Below are positions 44,018-52,751 of a stretch of DNA of 64,000 nucleotides, piece after piece. The stretch's first letter is position 1, and the number at the start of each line of letters is the position of its first letter. The position numbers were made by a program, and so were the translations under genes. Source of the stretch: an uncultured Chloroflexales bacterium (lineage in GTDB: Bacteria > Chloroflexota > Chloroflexia > Chloroflexales > Chloroflexaceae); assembly GCA_937918935.1 (NCBI GenBank), contig CAKZSI010000036.1, forward strand, positions 20,343 through 84,342, read 5' to 3'. The notes under the pieces are model-generated. The model searched no databases and was not told where the DNA came from. It worked only from the letters and a program-made list of their open reading frames with translations.

Positions 44018-45226
44018 CTACAGCCGGCTAAACTCCTTGCTCTCCCGTTTGGCGGAAACGGCGCTGGCGGCCTCGGCGCGGGCGAGGCTACCTTCAAGCA
44101 TACGCGCGAAGGCCCGCCGGTCAGCCGCGCGGATCACCGCCTGCTCGTGGGCGCGGGCCAGGGCCACGGGGTAGCCCCCGCCGCGAAGGCACTGATCATA
44201 CACGAGAGCGTGCACCAGGTCAACCTGCTCGGGCACGCACGCCACCCATGCGGGGATCTCGACCCGGCACACTTCGCGCCCGACACGCAGGTGAAAGAAG
44301 TGGATGCAATGGGGTCCATAGCGCTCGATGTTGATAGTGCTCATCGAGACGAACAGCGGCCCACGCTGGCCCTCGGCGAGGCGGGGGCCAAGCACATCGG
44401 CATCAACCAGCCCCTGGCAGAGGGCGCACGACGGTTCGCGCCCGGCGCGCGCGTCGCTGCACTCGGCGCAGCGGGCGCCACGCCCGGCGGCCACGTCCAC
44501 ATCGGGGCAGAACAGCAGCCGAATGGCGCCGACCACCTCGGGGGAGCGGGGCCGGCTGATATACGACGCGGTCGGAATGCCACGGGCGCGCATGCGCTCC
44601 AGATAGCCCAGGTACTGCCCCAGAAAGCGCTCCTGCACGAAACGCTCCGCCCCGGCGAGCGTCCAGCGCACCAGGGTGCCATCCTGGAGCGCCAGGGCCG
44701 GTAACGTGCCATCCAGGGACGTCTCGGCGAGATCGGCCAGCGCCAGCCCCTCCTCGACGTCACGGCGGGCGCTCAGGTAGTTGCCCTCGATGGCCACCCG
44801 GCGGGCGCCATCGCTCACGTAGAGGTCCTCCTCGCGGTAGTAGAGCGCGGGCTGTGAGCCGAGGCGCGCAGTGGGGCGCTGGCCGTAGCGGATAAAGACC
44901 TGGCCAATGTTGATCAGGTAGCAGGCCACACTGCCATGGCGATCGAGATCGATCTGTGAGCCATCGGTGGCCACCACGGCGTAGGCCGGCGGGCAGGCGG
45001 GCAGATCGCGCGCGGTGTCGAGACGCTCAACGGGCCGGGCGAGCAACCAGCTCGCCGTGTCGCGGCTCAGGTCAACCGCCTGCGCCCAGTGGCGCTCTTC
45101 ACCGGCGGCGGCCAGATAGCGCTCGCGGGCCAGAGTCGCGCGCCGGGCCGCGCCAGCGGCGGTGTGCACCGCTGCGCCGCTCAACTCGCGGACTTGCCGG
45201 CTCAACGCCGCCAGGTCCAACCCCAT
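44018..45226 (-). CDS. NurA-domain nuclease
   Basis: The 402-residue product has the NurA catalytic strand 'AYAVVATDGSQIDLDRHG' (DGS near residue 88-90), a later 'VALQDGT'-like acid segment ('LALQDGTLVRW') and the closing motif 'CRVEIPAWV'. NurA degrades DNA 5' ends in end resection with HerA. About residues 253-270 carry C-x2-C-x10-C-x2-C, a zinc-ribbon-like insertion that I do not associate with archaeal NurA. HerA is not present in the window. GGAAAGGAGCC precedes the ATG. Confidence 0.85.
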   Translation of the reverse strand: MGLDLAALSRQVRELSGAAVHTAAGAARRATLARERYLAAAGEERHWAQAVDLSRDTASWLLARPVERLDTARDLPACPPAYAVVATDGSQIDLDRHGSVACYLINIGQVFIRYGQRPTARLGSQPALYYREEDLYVSDGARRVAIEGNYLSARRDVEEGLALADLAETSLDGTLPALALQDGTLVRWTLAGAERFVQERFLGQYLGYLERMRARGIPTASYISRPRSPEVVGAIRLLFCPDVDVAAGRGARCAECSDARAGREPSCALCQGLVDADVLGPRLAEGQRGPLFVSMSTINIERYGPHCIHFFHLRVGREVCRVEIPAWVACVPEQVDLVHALVYDQCLRGGGYPVALARAHEQAVIRAADRRAFARMLEGSLARAEAASAVSAKRESKEFSRL

Positions 45227-45801
45227 GTGCGGCTCCTTTCCGTTCCGTATGCGGCCTGGCCGCGCGCCAACGATATGAAGAAGAACGTTCCTGGGAGGTC
45301 TGCGCCCTCCTGGACCCTCCTGCTCGCAGGTGCAGGGTTTTTCGAGGGAGAAGGAGTTTCTGGCATTCCAATGCGCTTTCGGTCCTCACTCCCCCTGCCC
45401 CTCTCTCCCTGAGCGAGAGAGGGGGAAGTTGGGCGTCCCGATGGCGAATGCGACGCGAGAATGCGCCGGAAAACCCTGCACCTGAGAGGGACCCTCCTGG
45501 CCAAGGATAGGACATTTGTTTCGGGTTGTCAATCGCCTGCGCGAGGCCGATACATGGCGCAACCAGGTTTCCCCGCACCCATGCCGTAGGGGAGGGTCTG
45601 GGAGGGCGTAGCCCTCCAAAAAACTCACCTGGAACCCTGGAGGAAACTAGCTTTTCACGGCCCCAACGCCAGTTGGAGAGGTCTGGGGAAACCCGGTTTC
45701 CTCGCTTCCGGTGGAACTTTTCGCCCCACTGGCGCGTCTTTTTGTCGTATGCTACCGATACACTGCGGGCCGGTCGCCGGACCGGCTCAAGGAGCAAAGG
45801 A
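45227..45801. other. Intergenic stretch with palindromes
   Basis: It holds a perfect 10-bp-arm inverted repeat (45398-45424), GGGAGG...CCTCC copies (about 45294-45312, 45600-45617) and GGAAACCCGGTTTCC-like copies (about 45556, 45680). No gene is supported. Confidence 0.6.
45398..45424. repeat. Inverted repeat CCCCTCTCTC with 7-base loop
   Basis: Arms CCCCTCTCTC and GAGAGAGGGG flank CCTGAGC. Very similar palindromes (CCCTCTCCCTGAGCGAGGGAGAGGG type) are dispersed in many bacterial genomes. Confidence 0.7.
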
Positions 45802-46626
45802 ATGACATCACGGATCGTTTCGGTTATCCTGCTGGCAATGGCGACGGCGTTCGCCCTGGCAGCATGCACGGTGGGACCAATGGCAACAAATGTAACAGAA
45901 TCTCTGCCTGGCGGCACTGGCTGGTTGCTGGAAAGTCTGAACGGCGCGCCGCCGGTACCTGACACGCCGGTGACCCTGAACTTCGATGCGGACAGCTTTT
46001 ACGGCAACGACGGGTGCAACCAGTACCGCGGCTCGTACCAGGTGAATGGCGACCGCATCACCATCAACGACTCGATCGCCAGTACAATGATGGCCTGCCC
46101 CGAGCCGATTATGCAGCAGGCGATGGCCTACTATGAGGCGCTGAAGCAGGCGGCCAGTTTCAAAATCGCCGGCCAGCAACTGACGCTGCTGAATGGAAAC
46201 GGCGAGGTTGTGGCGACCTTCGTCGCGCAGAACCGCGCATTGAGCGGGACCACCTGGACGGTAACCGGCTACAACAACGGCAAGCAGGCGGTGGTCAGCG
46301 TGCTGTCCGGTTCGACGCTCACGATCATCTTCGGTGAGGATGGCAGGCTGAGCGGCTCGGCCGGCTGCAACACCTATATGACGTCCTACGAGGTCTCCGA
46401 CCAGAGCCTGCGCATCGGCCAGATAGCGAGCACGCGGATGCTCTGCAACGAGCCGGACGGGGTGATGGAGCAGGAGACTCAGTTCCTGCAGGCGCTGGGC
46501 ACAGCGGTGACGTACCGCATCGATGGCGAACGGCTGGAACTGCGCACCAGCGACGGCGCCCTGGCGGTGACAGCCACGCGGGGCGCTCCCGCAGCCAGGA
46601 TGCCCGGCGCGTCTACCGGTGGGTGA
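45802..46626 (+). CDS. Lipoprotein with two META/HslJ domains
   Basis: The 274-residue product has a lipoprotein signal ending LAAC (Cys22). Two META domains follow (about 35-130 and 140-255). Both contain the family pattern: 'FDADSFYGNDGCNQYRGSYQ' and 'FGEDGRLSGSAGCNTYMTSY', with conserved GC-N pairs and 'ASTMMACPEP' / 'ASTRMLCNEP'. META domains occur in heat-inducible HslJ and secreted virulence-associated proteins; their exact function is unclear. The protein would sit on the outer face of the membrane. The ABC permease gene starts 29 bases downstream. Confidence 0.88.
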   Translation: MTSRIVSVILLAMATAFALAACTVGPMATNVTESLPGGTGWLLESLNGAPPVPDTPVTLNFDADSFYGNDGCNQYRGSYQVNGDRITINDSIASTMMACPEPIMQQAMAYYEALKQAASFKIAGQQLTLLNGNGEVVATFVAQNRALSGTTWTVTGYNNGKQAVVSVLSGSTLTIIFGEDGRLSGSAGCNTYMTSYEVSDQSLRIGQIASTRMLCNEPDGVMEQETQFLQALGTAVTYRIDGERLELRTSDGALAVTATRGAPAARMPGASTGG

Positions 46627-46655
46627 TTGATCCGGTTTCGTGGTACGATAGGGGC

Positions 46656-47465
46656 ATGTCAAACACCGCTCTGCGAGGCAAGTTGCGAGCGGCCAGGAGC
46701 GGGCCGGGGCGCCTGATCGCCCTGGCCCGTCGCTACACCGCCGCTCTCATGCTCATGCTTATCATCCTGAGCGCGCTTGAGGTGGCGCTGCGCGCCTTCC
46801 AGGTACCGGTCTATCTCCTGCCGCCGCCCTCGCGGGTGCTGGCGCGCCTGCTCGCCCCGGGGGACCTGCCGGGCCACGCCGCGGCAACCGCCATCGCGGC
46901 CATCACCGGGCTGGCCGCTGGAACGGTGGCCGGCTTCGGCCTGGCGGTGGCCTTCGTGCACCTGCGGCTGCTCGAAGACGCCCTTTACCCCTGGGTGCTG
47001 GTTTCGCAGGCCGTGCCCGCTGCGGCTCTGGCGCCCCTGCTGACCATCTGGCTCGGCGACGGTCTGGCCCCCCGCGCGGCTATGGCCGCCCTCTTCGCCT
47101 TCTTCCCCATCCTGGTGGCCACCACCCGCGGCCTGCGCGACGTCACCCCCGAACAACTGGCCCTGATGCGCGCCTGGGGCGCCACCCCCTGGCAGACCTT
47201 CCGCTGCCTGCGGCTGCCCGCGTCGCTGCCGGCACTCTTCAGCGGCCTGAAGATCGCCGCCGCCCTGGCCGTGGTTGGCGCGATTGTGAGCGAACTGGCC
47301 GGCAGTGGGCGCGGGCTGGGCTTCGTGGTCAGCGTGGCCGCATACCATTTGCGCACCGACCAGATCTTCGCCGCGGTGCTCATCGCCGCGGCGATCAGCC
47401 TGGGACTGCACGGCCTCCTGGTGCTGGCCGAGCGCGTCATCGTCTTCTGGCGCCGGCCGGGGTAG
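46656..47465 (+). CDS. ABC transporter permease, NitT/TauT-type
   Basis: The 269-residue product has about six membrane helices. The EAA loop that contacts the ATPase is visible as 'MRAWGATPWQTFRCLRLPASLPALFSGLKIA' split over about residues 170-200. The N-terminal 'VPVYLLPPPSRVLARLLAPG' is typical of SsuC/ThiX-like permeases. With the adjacent binding protein it forms an importer, probably for a thiamine precursor, sulfonate or related compound. No ATPase gene is adjacent, so it must borrow one. TACGAT lies just before the ATG, too close for a normal promoter. Confidence 0.9.
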   Translation: MSNTALRGKLRAARSGPGRLIALARRYTAALMLMLIILSALEVALRAFQVPVYLLPPPSRVLARLLAPGDLPGHAAATAIAAITGLAAGTVAGFGLAVAFVHLRLLEDALYPWVLVSQAVPAAALAPLLTIWLGDGLAPRAAMAALFAFFPILVATTRGLRDVTPEQLALMRAWGATPWQTFRCLRLPASLPALFSGLKIAAALAVVGAIVSELAGSGRGLGFVVSVAAYHLRTDQIFAAVLIAAAISLGLHGLLVLAERVIVFWRRPG

Positions 47466-47545
47466 GGAGGTGTGGAGGTGTGGAGGTGTAAAATCAGTTT
47501 CGACACACTATCTACAGCTCTACACCTCGTGACAAAAGGACACAT

Positions 47546-48571
47546 ATGCGCACATTCACCCTGATCCTGCTCCTCGCCCTCACCCTGACGGCGTGCGCCA
47601 CTCCGTCGCCGCCGCCAGCGTCGCCCGCCGCCGACCCCGAGAAGCCCCGTGTGAGCATGCGCCTGCAGTGGTTCCCCCAGTTCCAGTTCGCCGGCTACAT
47701 CGTCGCCAAGGTCAAGGGCTACTACGACGAAGCTGATCTGGACGTCACCCTCAACCCCGGCGGCCCGGACCTGGTGCCCATGCCCCTGGTCGCCGCAGGG
47801 CGCGACGACTTCGGCAGCACCGGCGCCGATACGGTGTTGATCGCCCGCGAGCAGGACATTGACGTGGTGGCCCTGGCCACCTGGTTCCAGGCCAGCCCGG
47901 TGGGGTTCATGATCCACGCCGACGCGGGGATCAGCGGCCCGCAGGACTTTCCGGGCCGTACCATCGGCATGTTCTACGGCGACAATGTGGAGACCGAGTA
48001 CCGCGCCCTGCTCGCCGCCACGGGCATCCCCCGTGAGGCCATGCGCGAGGTACCCGGCGACTACAGCCTGGCGCCCTTCCTGGAGCGCCGGGTGGACATC
48101 TGGCCGGTCTATGTGACCGATCAGCCCGGCGCCGCCCGGCGTGCGGGGGCCGATGTGCGCCTGATCCTGGCCCGCGACTACGGCGTGCAGTTGATGGGCG
48201 ACGTGCTCTTCACCACCGAGCGTTTCCTACGGGAGAACCCGCGCACCGTCCGTGCCTTCGTCGAGGCCACCCTGCGCGGCTGGGCCGACGCCATCGCCGA
48301 CCCCGACGGCGCGGTGGAGCTGATCCTGGCCTACAACCCTGAACTGGAACGCGAGCAACTGGCCTTCGAGTCCGCCGAGACGATCACGCTGATCCGCTAC
48401 GGCCCCGGCGAGCGCTGCCCTGGCATCAACAACCCCGATCTCTGGGCCGCCGAGGCGCGCCTGCTCCAGGATCTGGGCATCCTCACCGCCCCACCCGACC
48501 TGGCGGCTGCCGTACAGAGCCAGTTCGTGCGCGATTTTTATGCCGCCCGGGGGGTGAGGTGCGGGGGGTAG
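47546..48571 (+). CDS. ABC transporter substrate-binding lipoprotein, NMT1/ThiY-like
   Basis: The 341-residue product has a lipobox LTAC (Cys17). The mature part starts 'MRLQWFPQFQFAGYIVAKVK', a signature of the ThiY/THI5 pyrimidine-precursor binding group, followed by 'DVTLNPGGPDLVPMPLVAAG'. Family members bind N-formyl-aminopyrimidine (thiamine salvage) or hydroxymethylpyrimidine; the ligand here is inferred only. It follows the permease by 80 bases. The gap contains GGAGGTGTGGAGGTG repeats and a CTACACCTC partner, a possible attenuating or stabilising stem. Confidence 0.88.
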   Translation: MRTFTLILLLALTLTACATPSPPPASPAADPEKPRVSMRLQWFPQFQFAGYIVAKVKGYYDEADLDVTLNPGGPDLVPMPLVAAGRDDFGSTGADTVLIAREQDIDVVALATWFQASPVGFMIHADAGISGPQDFPGRTIGMFYGDNVETEYRALLAATGIPREAMREVPGDYSLAPFLERRVDIWPVYVTDQPGAARRAGADVRLILARDYGVQLMGDVLFTTERFLRENPRTVRAFVEATLRGWADAIADPDGAVELILAYNPELEREQLAFESAETITLIRYGPGERCPGINNPDLWAAEARLLQDLGILTAPPDLAAAVQSQFVRDFYAARGVRCGG

Positions 48572-48646
48572 GGGCAAGGTTCGTTGTAACGATCATCAAT
48601 CGCCGGACTCGAAACGGGCGCAGGGGAACCCGGCCCCCTCACCCTC

Positions 48647-50449
48647 CTACAACCGCTCCAACGCATCAATCAACTGCGCATAGGTATCCATCGCCGCCTG
48701 CACCGGGGCCGGGGTGGTCATATCCACGCCCGCGTCGTGCAGCAGATCAATCGAGGGCCGCGACGAGCCGCTGCGCAGGAAGGTGATGTACCGCTCCACC
48801 GCCGGCTGGCCCTCAGTGATAATCTGCCGACTCAGCGCCAGGGCCGCCGAGAGACCCGTGGCGTACTGGTAGACGTAGAAGTTGTAATAGAAGTGGGGAA
48901 TACGCGCCCACTCGAAGCCGATTTCGTCATCAAGCACAACCGTGGGGCCGTGGTACTTCGCCACCAGGTCGTAGTAGCGCGCCGTGAGGATCTCGGTGGT
49001 CAGGGGCTCGCCGGCCTCGACCAGTTCGTGCATCATCAACTCGAAGCTGGCGAACATAGTCTGGCGAATGATCGTCCGCCGGATGTCCTCGATCTGCTGC
49101 ACCAGCAGGCGCCGGCGCAGGGCCTCGTCGTCGCGGTGCTTGAGCAGGTAGTCGGTGAGCAGGGCCTCGTTGAGCGTCGAGGCCACCTCGGCCACGAAGA
49201 TGGTGTAGTTGCCGTAGACGAAGGGCTGGCTCTTACGCGTGAAGTACGAGTGCATCGAGTGACCCAGTTCGTGGGCCAGGGTGAAGGCGTCGTCGAGCTG
49301 ATCCTGGTAGTTGAGCAGAATGTAGGGCGGGGTGGAGTAGGACCCGCCGCTATATGCCCCGCTACGCTTGCCCACGTTTTCGTACACGTCGATCCAGCGG
49401 CTGCCGAAGGCCTGCCGCAGGGCCGCGGCGTACTCTGCGCCGAGCGGCGCGAAGGCCGCTTCCATCAGCGCCATGGCCTCGGGGTAAGGCACGGTCACCG
49501 CCACATCCGGCACGGGCTGAGCGTAGAGGTCATAGACCCGCAGTTCGTCGAGGCCCATCAGCCGCTTACGCACCTCCATGTAGCGGTAGTTGGCGGCCAG
49601 ATTGGCCTCCACCGTGGCGATCAGGTTGTGGTACACCTCCAGGGGGATCTCGTTGGGCGCCAGGGCCGCCTCCAGCGCCGAGGCGTAGTTGCGCATACGC
49701 GCCTCGATCACATGGGTGCGGATGGCCGCCCCCAGGGTGGTGGCAATCGTGTTGCGGAAGGGCCGGAAGGCCCCGAAGTAGCCCTTGAAGGCGTCGCGGC
49801 GCACGCGCCGGTCGGGGCTCTCAATGAAGCGGCGGTAGCGGGCGTGGGAGAGTTGCACCGGGTTGCCCTGCTCGTCGGTGATGCCGGGGAAGGTCAGATC
49901 CGAATCGATCAGCATCTCGAAGGTCTCATAGGGCGCACGGGTGATGTCGCTGAACTGCGCCAGCACATGCTCCACCTCCGCCGAGCGAACGTGGGCCCGC
50001 CGCCGGTTGAGCTTCTCCAACTCGTAGCGGTAGAGTTGTAAGGCGGGCGTCTCGCGCAGCCACTGGTCGAGGGTGGCCTCGGGCACGGCGAGGATCTCCG
50101 GCTCGATGAAGGCCATGGCCGCGGCCACACGCGCGGCGAAGGAGCCGGCACGCTCCTGCAAGGCCTGCCCGACCGGATCGGTGGCGTCGGTGTCCTTGCG
50201 GTGCGAGGCGTAGATGTAGAGGGCGTAGAGCCGCTGGCCCACCTCGTCGCGCAGGGCCAGCACCCGCGCCAGGTGCTCGGGGCCCTGGCCCAGGCTGCCC
50301 TGCAGGGCGGCGAGCTGCCGTGCCAGTTCCTCAACTGCCGCCAGTTCCTGCTCCCAGGCGGCCACGTCGGGAAACACCACGCTCAAATCCCATGTAAACT
50401 CGACCGGCGCCTCGGCACGGGTGGGCACTTTCTGGGTTGCGGTTGTCAT
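48647..50449 (-). CDS. pepF: Oligoendopeptidase F (M3 metallopeptidase)
   Basis: The 600-residue product is an M3B peptidase with the zinc motif HELGH in 'FTLAHELGHSMHSYFT' (about residues 395-405) and 'GSYSTPPYILLNYQ' and 'FVAEVASTLNEALL' (third zinc ligand Glu) around it. PepF cleaves peptides of about 7-17 residues in the cytosol. A second gene of the same length lies directly upstream. ATG at 50449 is preceded by AAAGGAG; a TTG nine bases upstream is an unlikely alternative. Confidence 0.95.
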   Translation of the reverse strand: MTTATQKVPTRAEAPVEFTWDLSVVFPDVAAWEQELAAVEELARQLAALQGSLGQGPEHLARVLALRDEVGQRLYALYIYASHRKDTDATDPVGQALQERAGSFAARVAAAMAFIEPEILAVPEATLDQWLRETPALQLYRYELEKLNRRRAHVRSAEVEHVLAQFSDITRAPYETFEMLIDSDLTFPGITDEQGNPVQLSHARYRRFIESPDRRVRRDAFKGYFGAFRPFRNTIATTLGAAIRTHVIEARMRNYASALEAALAPNEIPLEVYHNLIATVEANLAANYRYMEVRKRLMGLDELRVYDLYAQPVPDVAVTVPYPEAMALMEAAFAPLGAEYAAALRQAFGSRWIDVYENVGKRSGAYSGGSYSTPPYILLNYQDQLDDAFTLAHELGHSMHSYFTRKSQPFVYGNYTIFVAEVASTLNEALLTDYLLKHRDDEALRRRLLVQQIEDIRRTIIRQTMFASFELMMHELVEAGEPLTTEILTARYYDLVAKYHGPTVVLDDEIGFEWARIPHFYYNFYVYQYATGLSAALALSRQIITEGQPAVERYITFLRSGSSRPSIDLLHDAGVDMTTPAPVQAAMDTYAQLIDALERL

Positions 50450-50659
50450 GCGATGCAATCTCCTTTGATACTCCAGCGAACCACCTCAAAACGCTGCGGG
50501 ATCCCAAAACATGCAAGGTGCTTTCCCGGAAGGGCAAAGCCCTCCTGGACCCTCCTCTCGAGCAAGAGGTATGGGGAAAGCTGGTTTCCCCATATCCCTG
50601 CCTGAAGGGAAAACTTCGCCGTTTCCCCACCGCCCCTGCCCGGGGCGAGCCTGGCCGCC

Positions 50660-52462
50660 TTACCCGGACACCAACTGCTCCAGCCGATCCACGAACCGCG
50701 CCAGCACGCCAAAGGCCCGCTCCATCGGCTCGGGGGCGCGCATATCAATACCGGCCAGTTGCAGGGCCTCCAGCGGGTACCGCGAACCACCGGCGCGCAG
50801 GCAGTCCAGGTAGCGTTCAGCGGCCCCGGGTTCGCCCCGTAGCACGCCGTCGGCCAGAGCATTGGCCGCGGCAATCCCCGAGGCGTACTGGAAGACGTAG
50901 AAGGCGCTGTACAGGTGCGGGAACTGGGCCCAGGCAATGCCGTTGCGCGCCGGTTCAACCTCTACTGCTGGTCCGTAACCGCGGGCAAACAGGCCCGCCA
51001 GCAGGTTGATCATCCGGTCGGCAGTCACCGGCTCGCCATCCTCGACCCAGGCGTGGACCTGCTGCTCGAACTGCGAGAGGATCGGCATGAGGAACAGGTA
51101 GCGGTGAAAGTTGTGCATCGCCTCCTCGAGGATGGCGATCTCCACCTCCCGCGCCGGAGCCCGGGCAAGCAGATGGCCCCGCAGCAGGGCCTGGTTGAAG
51201 TTCGAGGCCACCTCGGCAACGAAGGTCGAGTAGTCGGCGTACACGGGCATCTGGGCATGGTTGGCCAGCCAGGAGTGCATCGAGTGGCCCAGTTCGTGGG
51301 CCAGGGTGCTCACCCCATTGAGGGTGCCGTCGTAGTTCAGCAATATGAACGGGCGCGTGTCGTAACTGCCCGACGAGTAGGCCCCGCTGGTCTTCCCCCG
51401 GTTGGGGTACACATCCACCCAGCGCTCGCGGGTCAGCCCGGCGCGCGCCACCGCCGCGTACTCTGCCCCCAGGGGCTCGACGCTGGCGCAGACCAGTTCA
51501 ACCGCGCGCTCGTAGGACGCCTGGTAGGGCGGCGCGAGCGGCGCGAAGATGTCGCACGGAGCCATCAAATCCAGCCCCAGGGCGCGCCGGCGGATGTCCC
51601 AGTAGCGGTGCCAGAGGGGCAAATGGCGGTTGCAGGCCGCGATCACATTGTCGTACACTGCCCGGGGGAGGTTATCGCGGTCGAGGCTGGCGCTCAACGT
51701 GTCGGCGTAGCCCCGCGAGCGGGCCAGGAAGACATCAGCCTTGACGCTCCCGGCATAGATCGCGCCGAAGGTGTTCTTAAAGGCCAGAAAGCCGTCCTGG
51801 AAGTGTTCCCAGGCGCGCTGGCGCAGGGTCCGGTCGGGACTCTGCAACAACTCCTCGATCGTGCCCGGCGCCACCTCATACCGCGCGCCGGCGCTGTCCT
51901 CCGCGGCGGCGAAGCGCAGGTCGCTCTCGGCCAGCATAAGGTAGGCGCTGTAGGCGGCGCTGAGGGGCTCGCCTGCTCGTGCCAGGAGTTGCTCGATCTC
52001 CACCGGGCGCACGTGGGGCGCGCGCCGGCCAAGGTTCTCGAAGTAGTGCCGGTAGGGGGCCAGCGCCGGCTCGGCGGCGATCAGCGCCTCCAGCCGTTCC
52101 GGGCCAAGGGCCAGCAACTCCGGCTCGGCGAAGGCCGTGGCCGCGCCGAGCCGGGCATAGAGGCAGAGGGCGCGCTCGCGCAGCGCGGCGGAGGCCTGGT
52201 TGGTGGTATCCTCATCGAAGCGCATATGTGCGTAGGCGAAGAGCCGGCCCATCATGACCCGCAAGGTGTCAGCCAGCCGCATCCAGGCGAGCAGCACCGC
52301 CGGGGCCTCTCCCAGGCGCCCCTGGTAGCCGGCGACCGCGTCCAGTTCCGCCTCGAAGGCGCGCGCGTCAGCCTCCCAGGCCGCCTGGTCGGGGTAGATG
52401 CTGGCGAGATCCCAGGTATATTCAACCTGCACCTCGGCGCGATCGGGGAGCGTTACGGTCAT
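50660..52462 (-). CDS. Oligoendopeptidase F paralogue
   Basis: The product, also 600 residues, repeats the layout of the neighbouring peptidase: 'STLAHELGHSMHSWLANHAQ', 'GAYSSGSYDTRPFILLNYDG' and 'FVAEVASNFNQALLRGHLL'. The two copies share the active-site region closely but differ greatly elsewhere, so the duplication is old or one copy was acquired. The gap of about 210 bases between them contains both palindrome families (50525-50545, 50570-50594). It probably degrades peptides with a different preference. Confidence 0.94.
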   Translation of the reverse strand: MTVTLPDRAEVQVEYTWDLASIYPDQAAWEADARAFEAELDAVAGYQGRLGEAPAVLLAWMRLADTLRVMMGRLFAYAHMRFDEDTTNQASAALRERALCLYARLGAATAFAEPELLALGPERLEALIAAEPALAPYRHYFENLGRRAPHVRPVEIEQLLARAGEPLSAAYSAYLMLAESDLRFAAAEDSAGARYEVAPGTIEELLQSPDRTLRQRAWEHFQDGFLAFKNTFGAIYAGSVKADVFLARSRGYADTLSASLDRDNLPRAVYDNVIAACNRHLPLWHRYWDIRRRALGLDLMAPCDIFAPLAPPYQASYERAVELVCASVEPLGAEYAAVARAGLTRERWVDVYPNRGKTSGAYSSGSYDTRPFILLNYDGTLNGVSTLAHELGHSMHSWLANHAQMPVYADYSTFVAEVASNFNQALLRGHLLARAPAREVEIAILEEAMHNFHRYLFLMPILSQFEQQVHAWVEDGEPVTADRMINLLAGLFARGYGPAVEVEPARNGIAWAQFPHLYSAFYVFQYASGIAAANALADGVLRGEPGAAERYLDCLRAGGSRYPLEALQLAGIDMRAPEPMERAFGVLARFVDRLEQLVSG

Positions 52463-52643
52463 TGAAGGTCCTTTCCTGGGCAATGGTTGGGTCAGGAACG
52501 GATCACCCGGGCATTATACCCGCGCCGGGTGGCAGACGCCAGTGACAGGACCATGACCTGGTTAGCAGGCAGGTGCGATAGCTCCTTGCGCTCCAAACTC
52601 CACTATAATGGATTGCGTTCATACCCACCGCACGTATCCTTAC

Positions 52644-52713
52644 CACAGAGAGCGCGGAGGGGCGCAGAGGGTTTGAAACCGTCCATCCTCTGCTTTTCCC
52701 TGCGTACTCTGTG
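52644..52713. repeat. Imperfect CACAGAG inverted repeat
   Basis: The left arm (52644-52670, CACAGAGAGCGCGGAGGG...CAGAGG) is roughly complementary to the right arm (52687-52713, ending TACTCTGTG). Related 'CACAGAG...GCAGAGG' inverted repeats are common dispersed elements in many bacteria. TATAAT at 52604-52609 upstream may be the -10 of the kinase gene. Confidence 0.6.
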
Positions 52714-52751
52714 ATGAACGTGAATCAGCAATGGCCTGAACGGAGCGCGGC

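Noticed and set aside
41076..44174. Very long plus-strand open frame of about 1,030 codons
   Set aside because: It runs antisense to four clear genes (aminotransferase, LLM oxidoreductase, HAS-like, NurA). Its composition is repetitive and lacks any domain; it is a mirror frame of GC-rich coding DNA.
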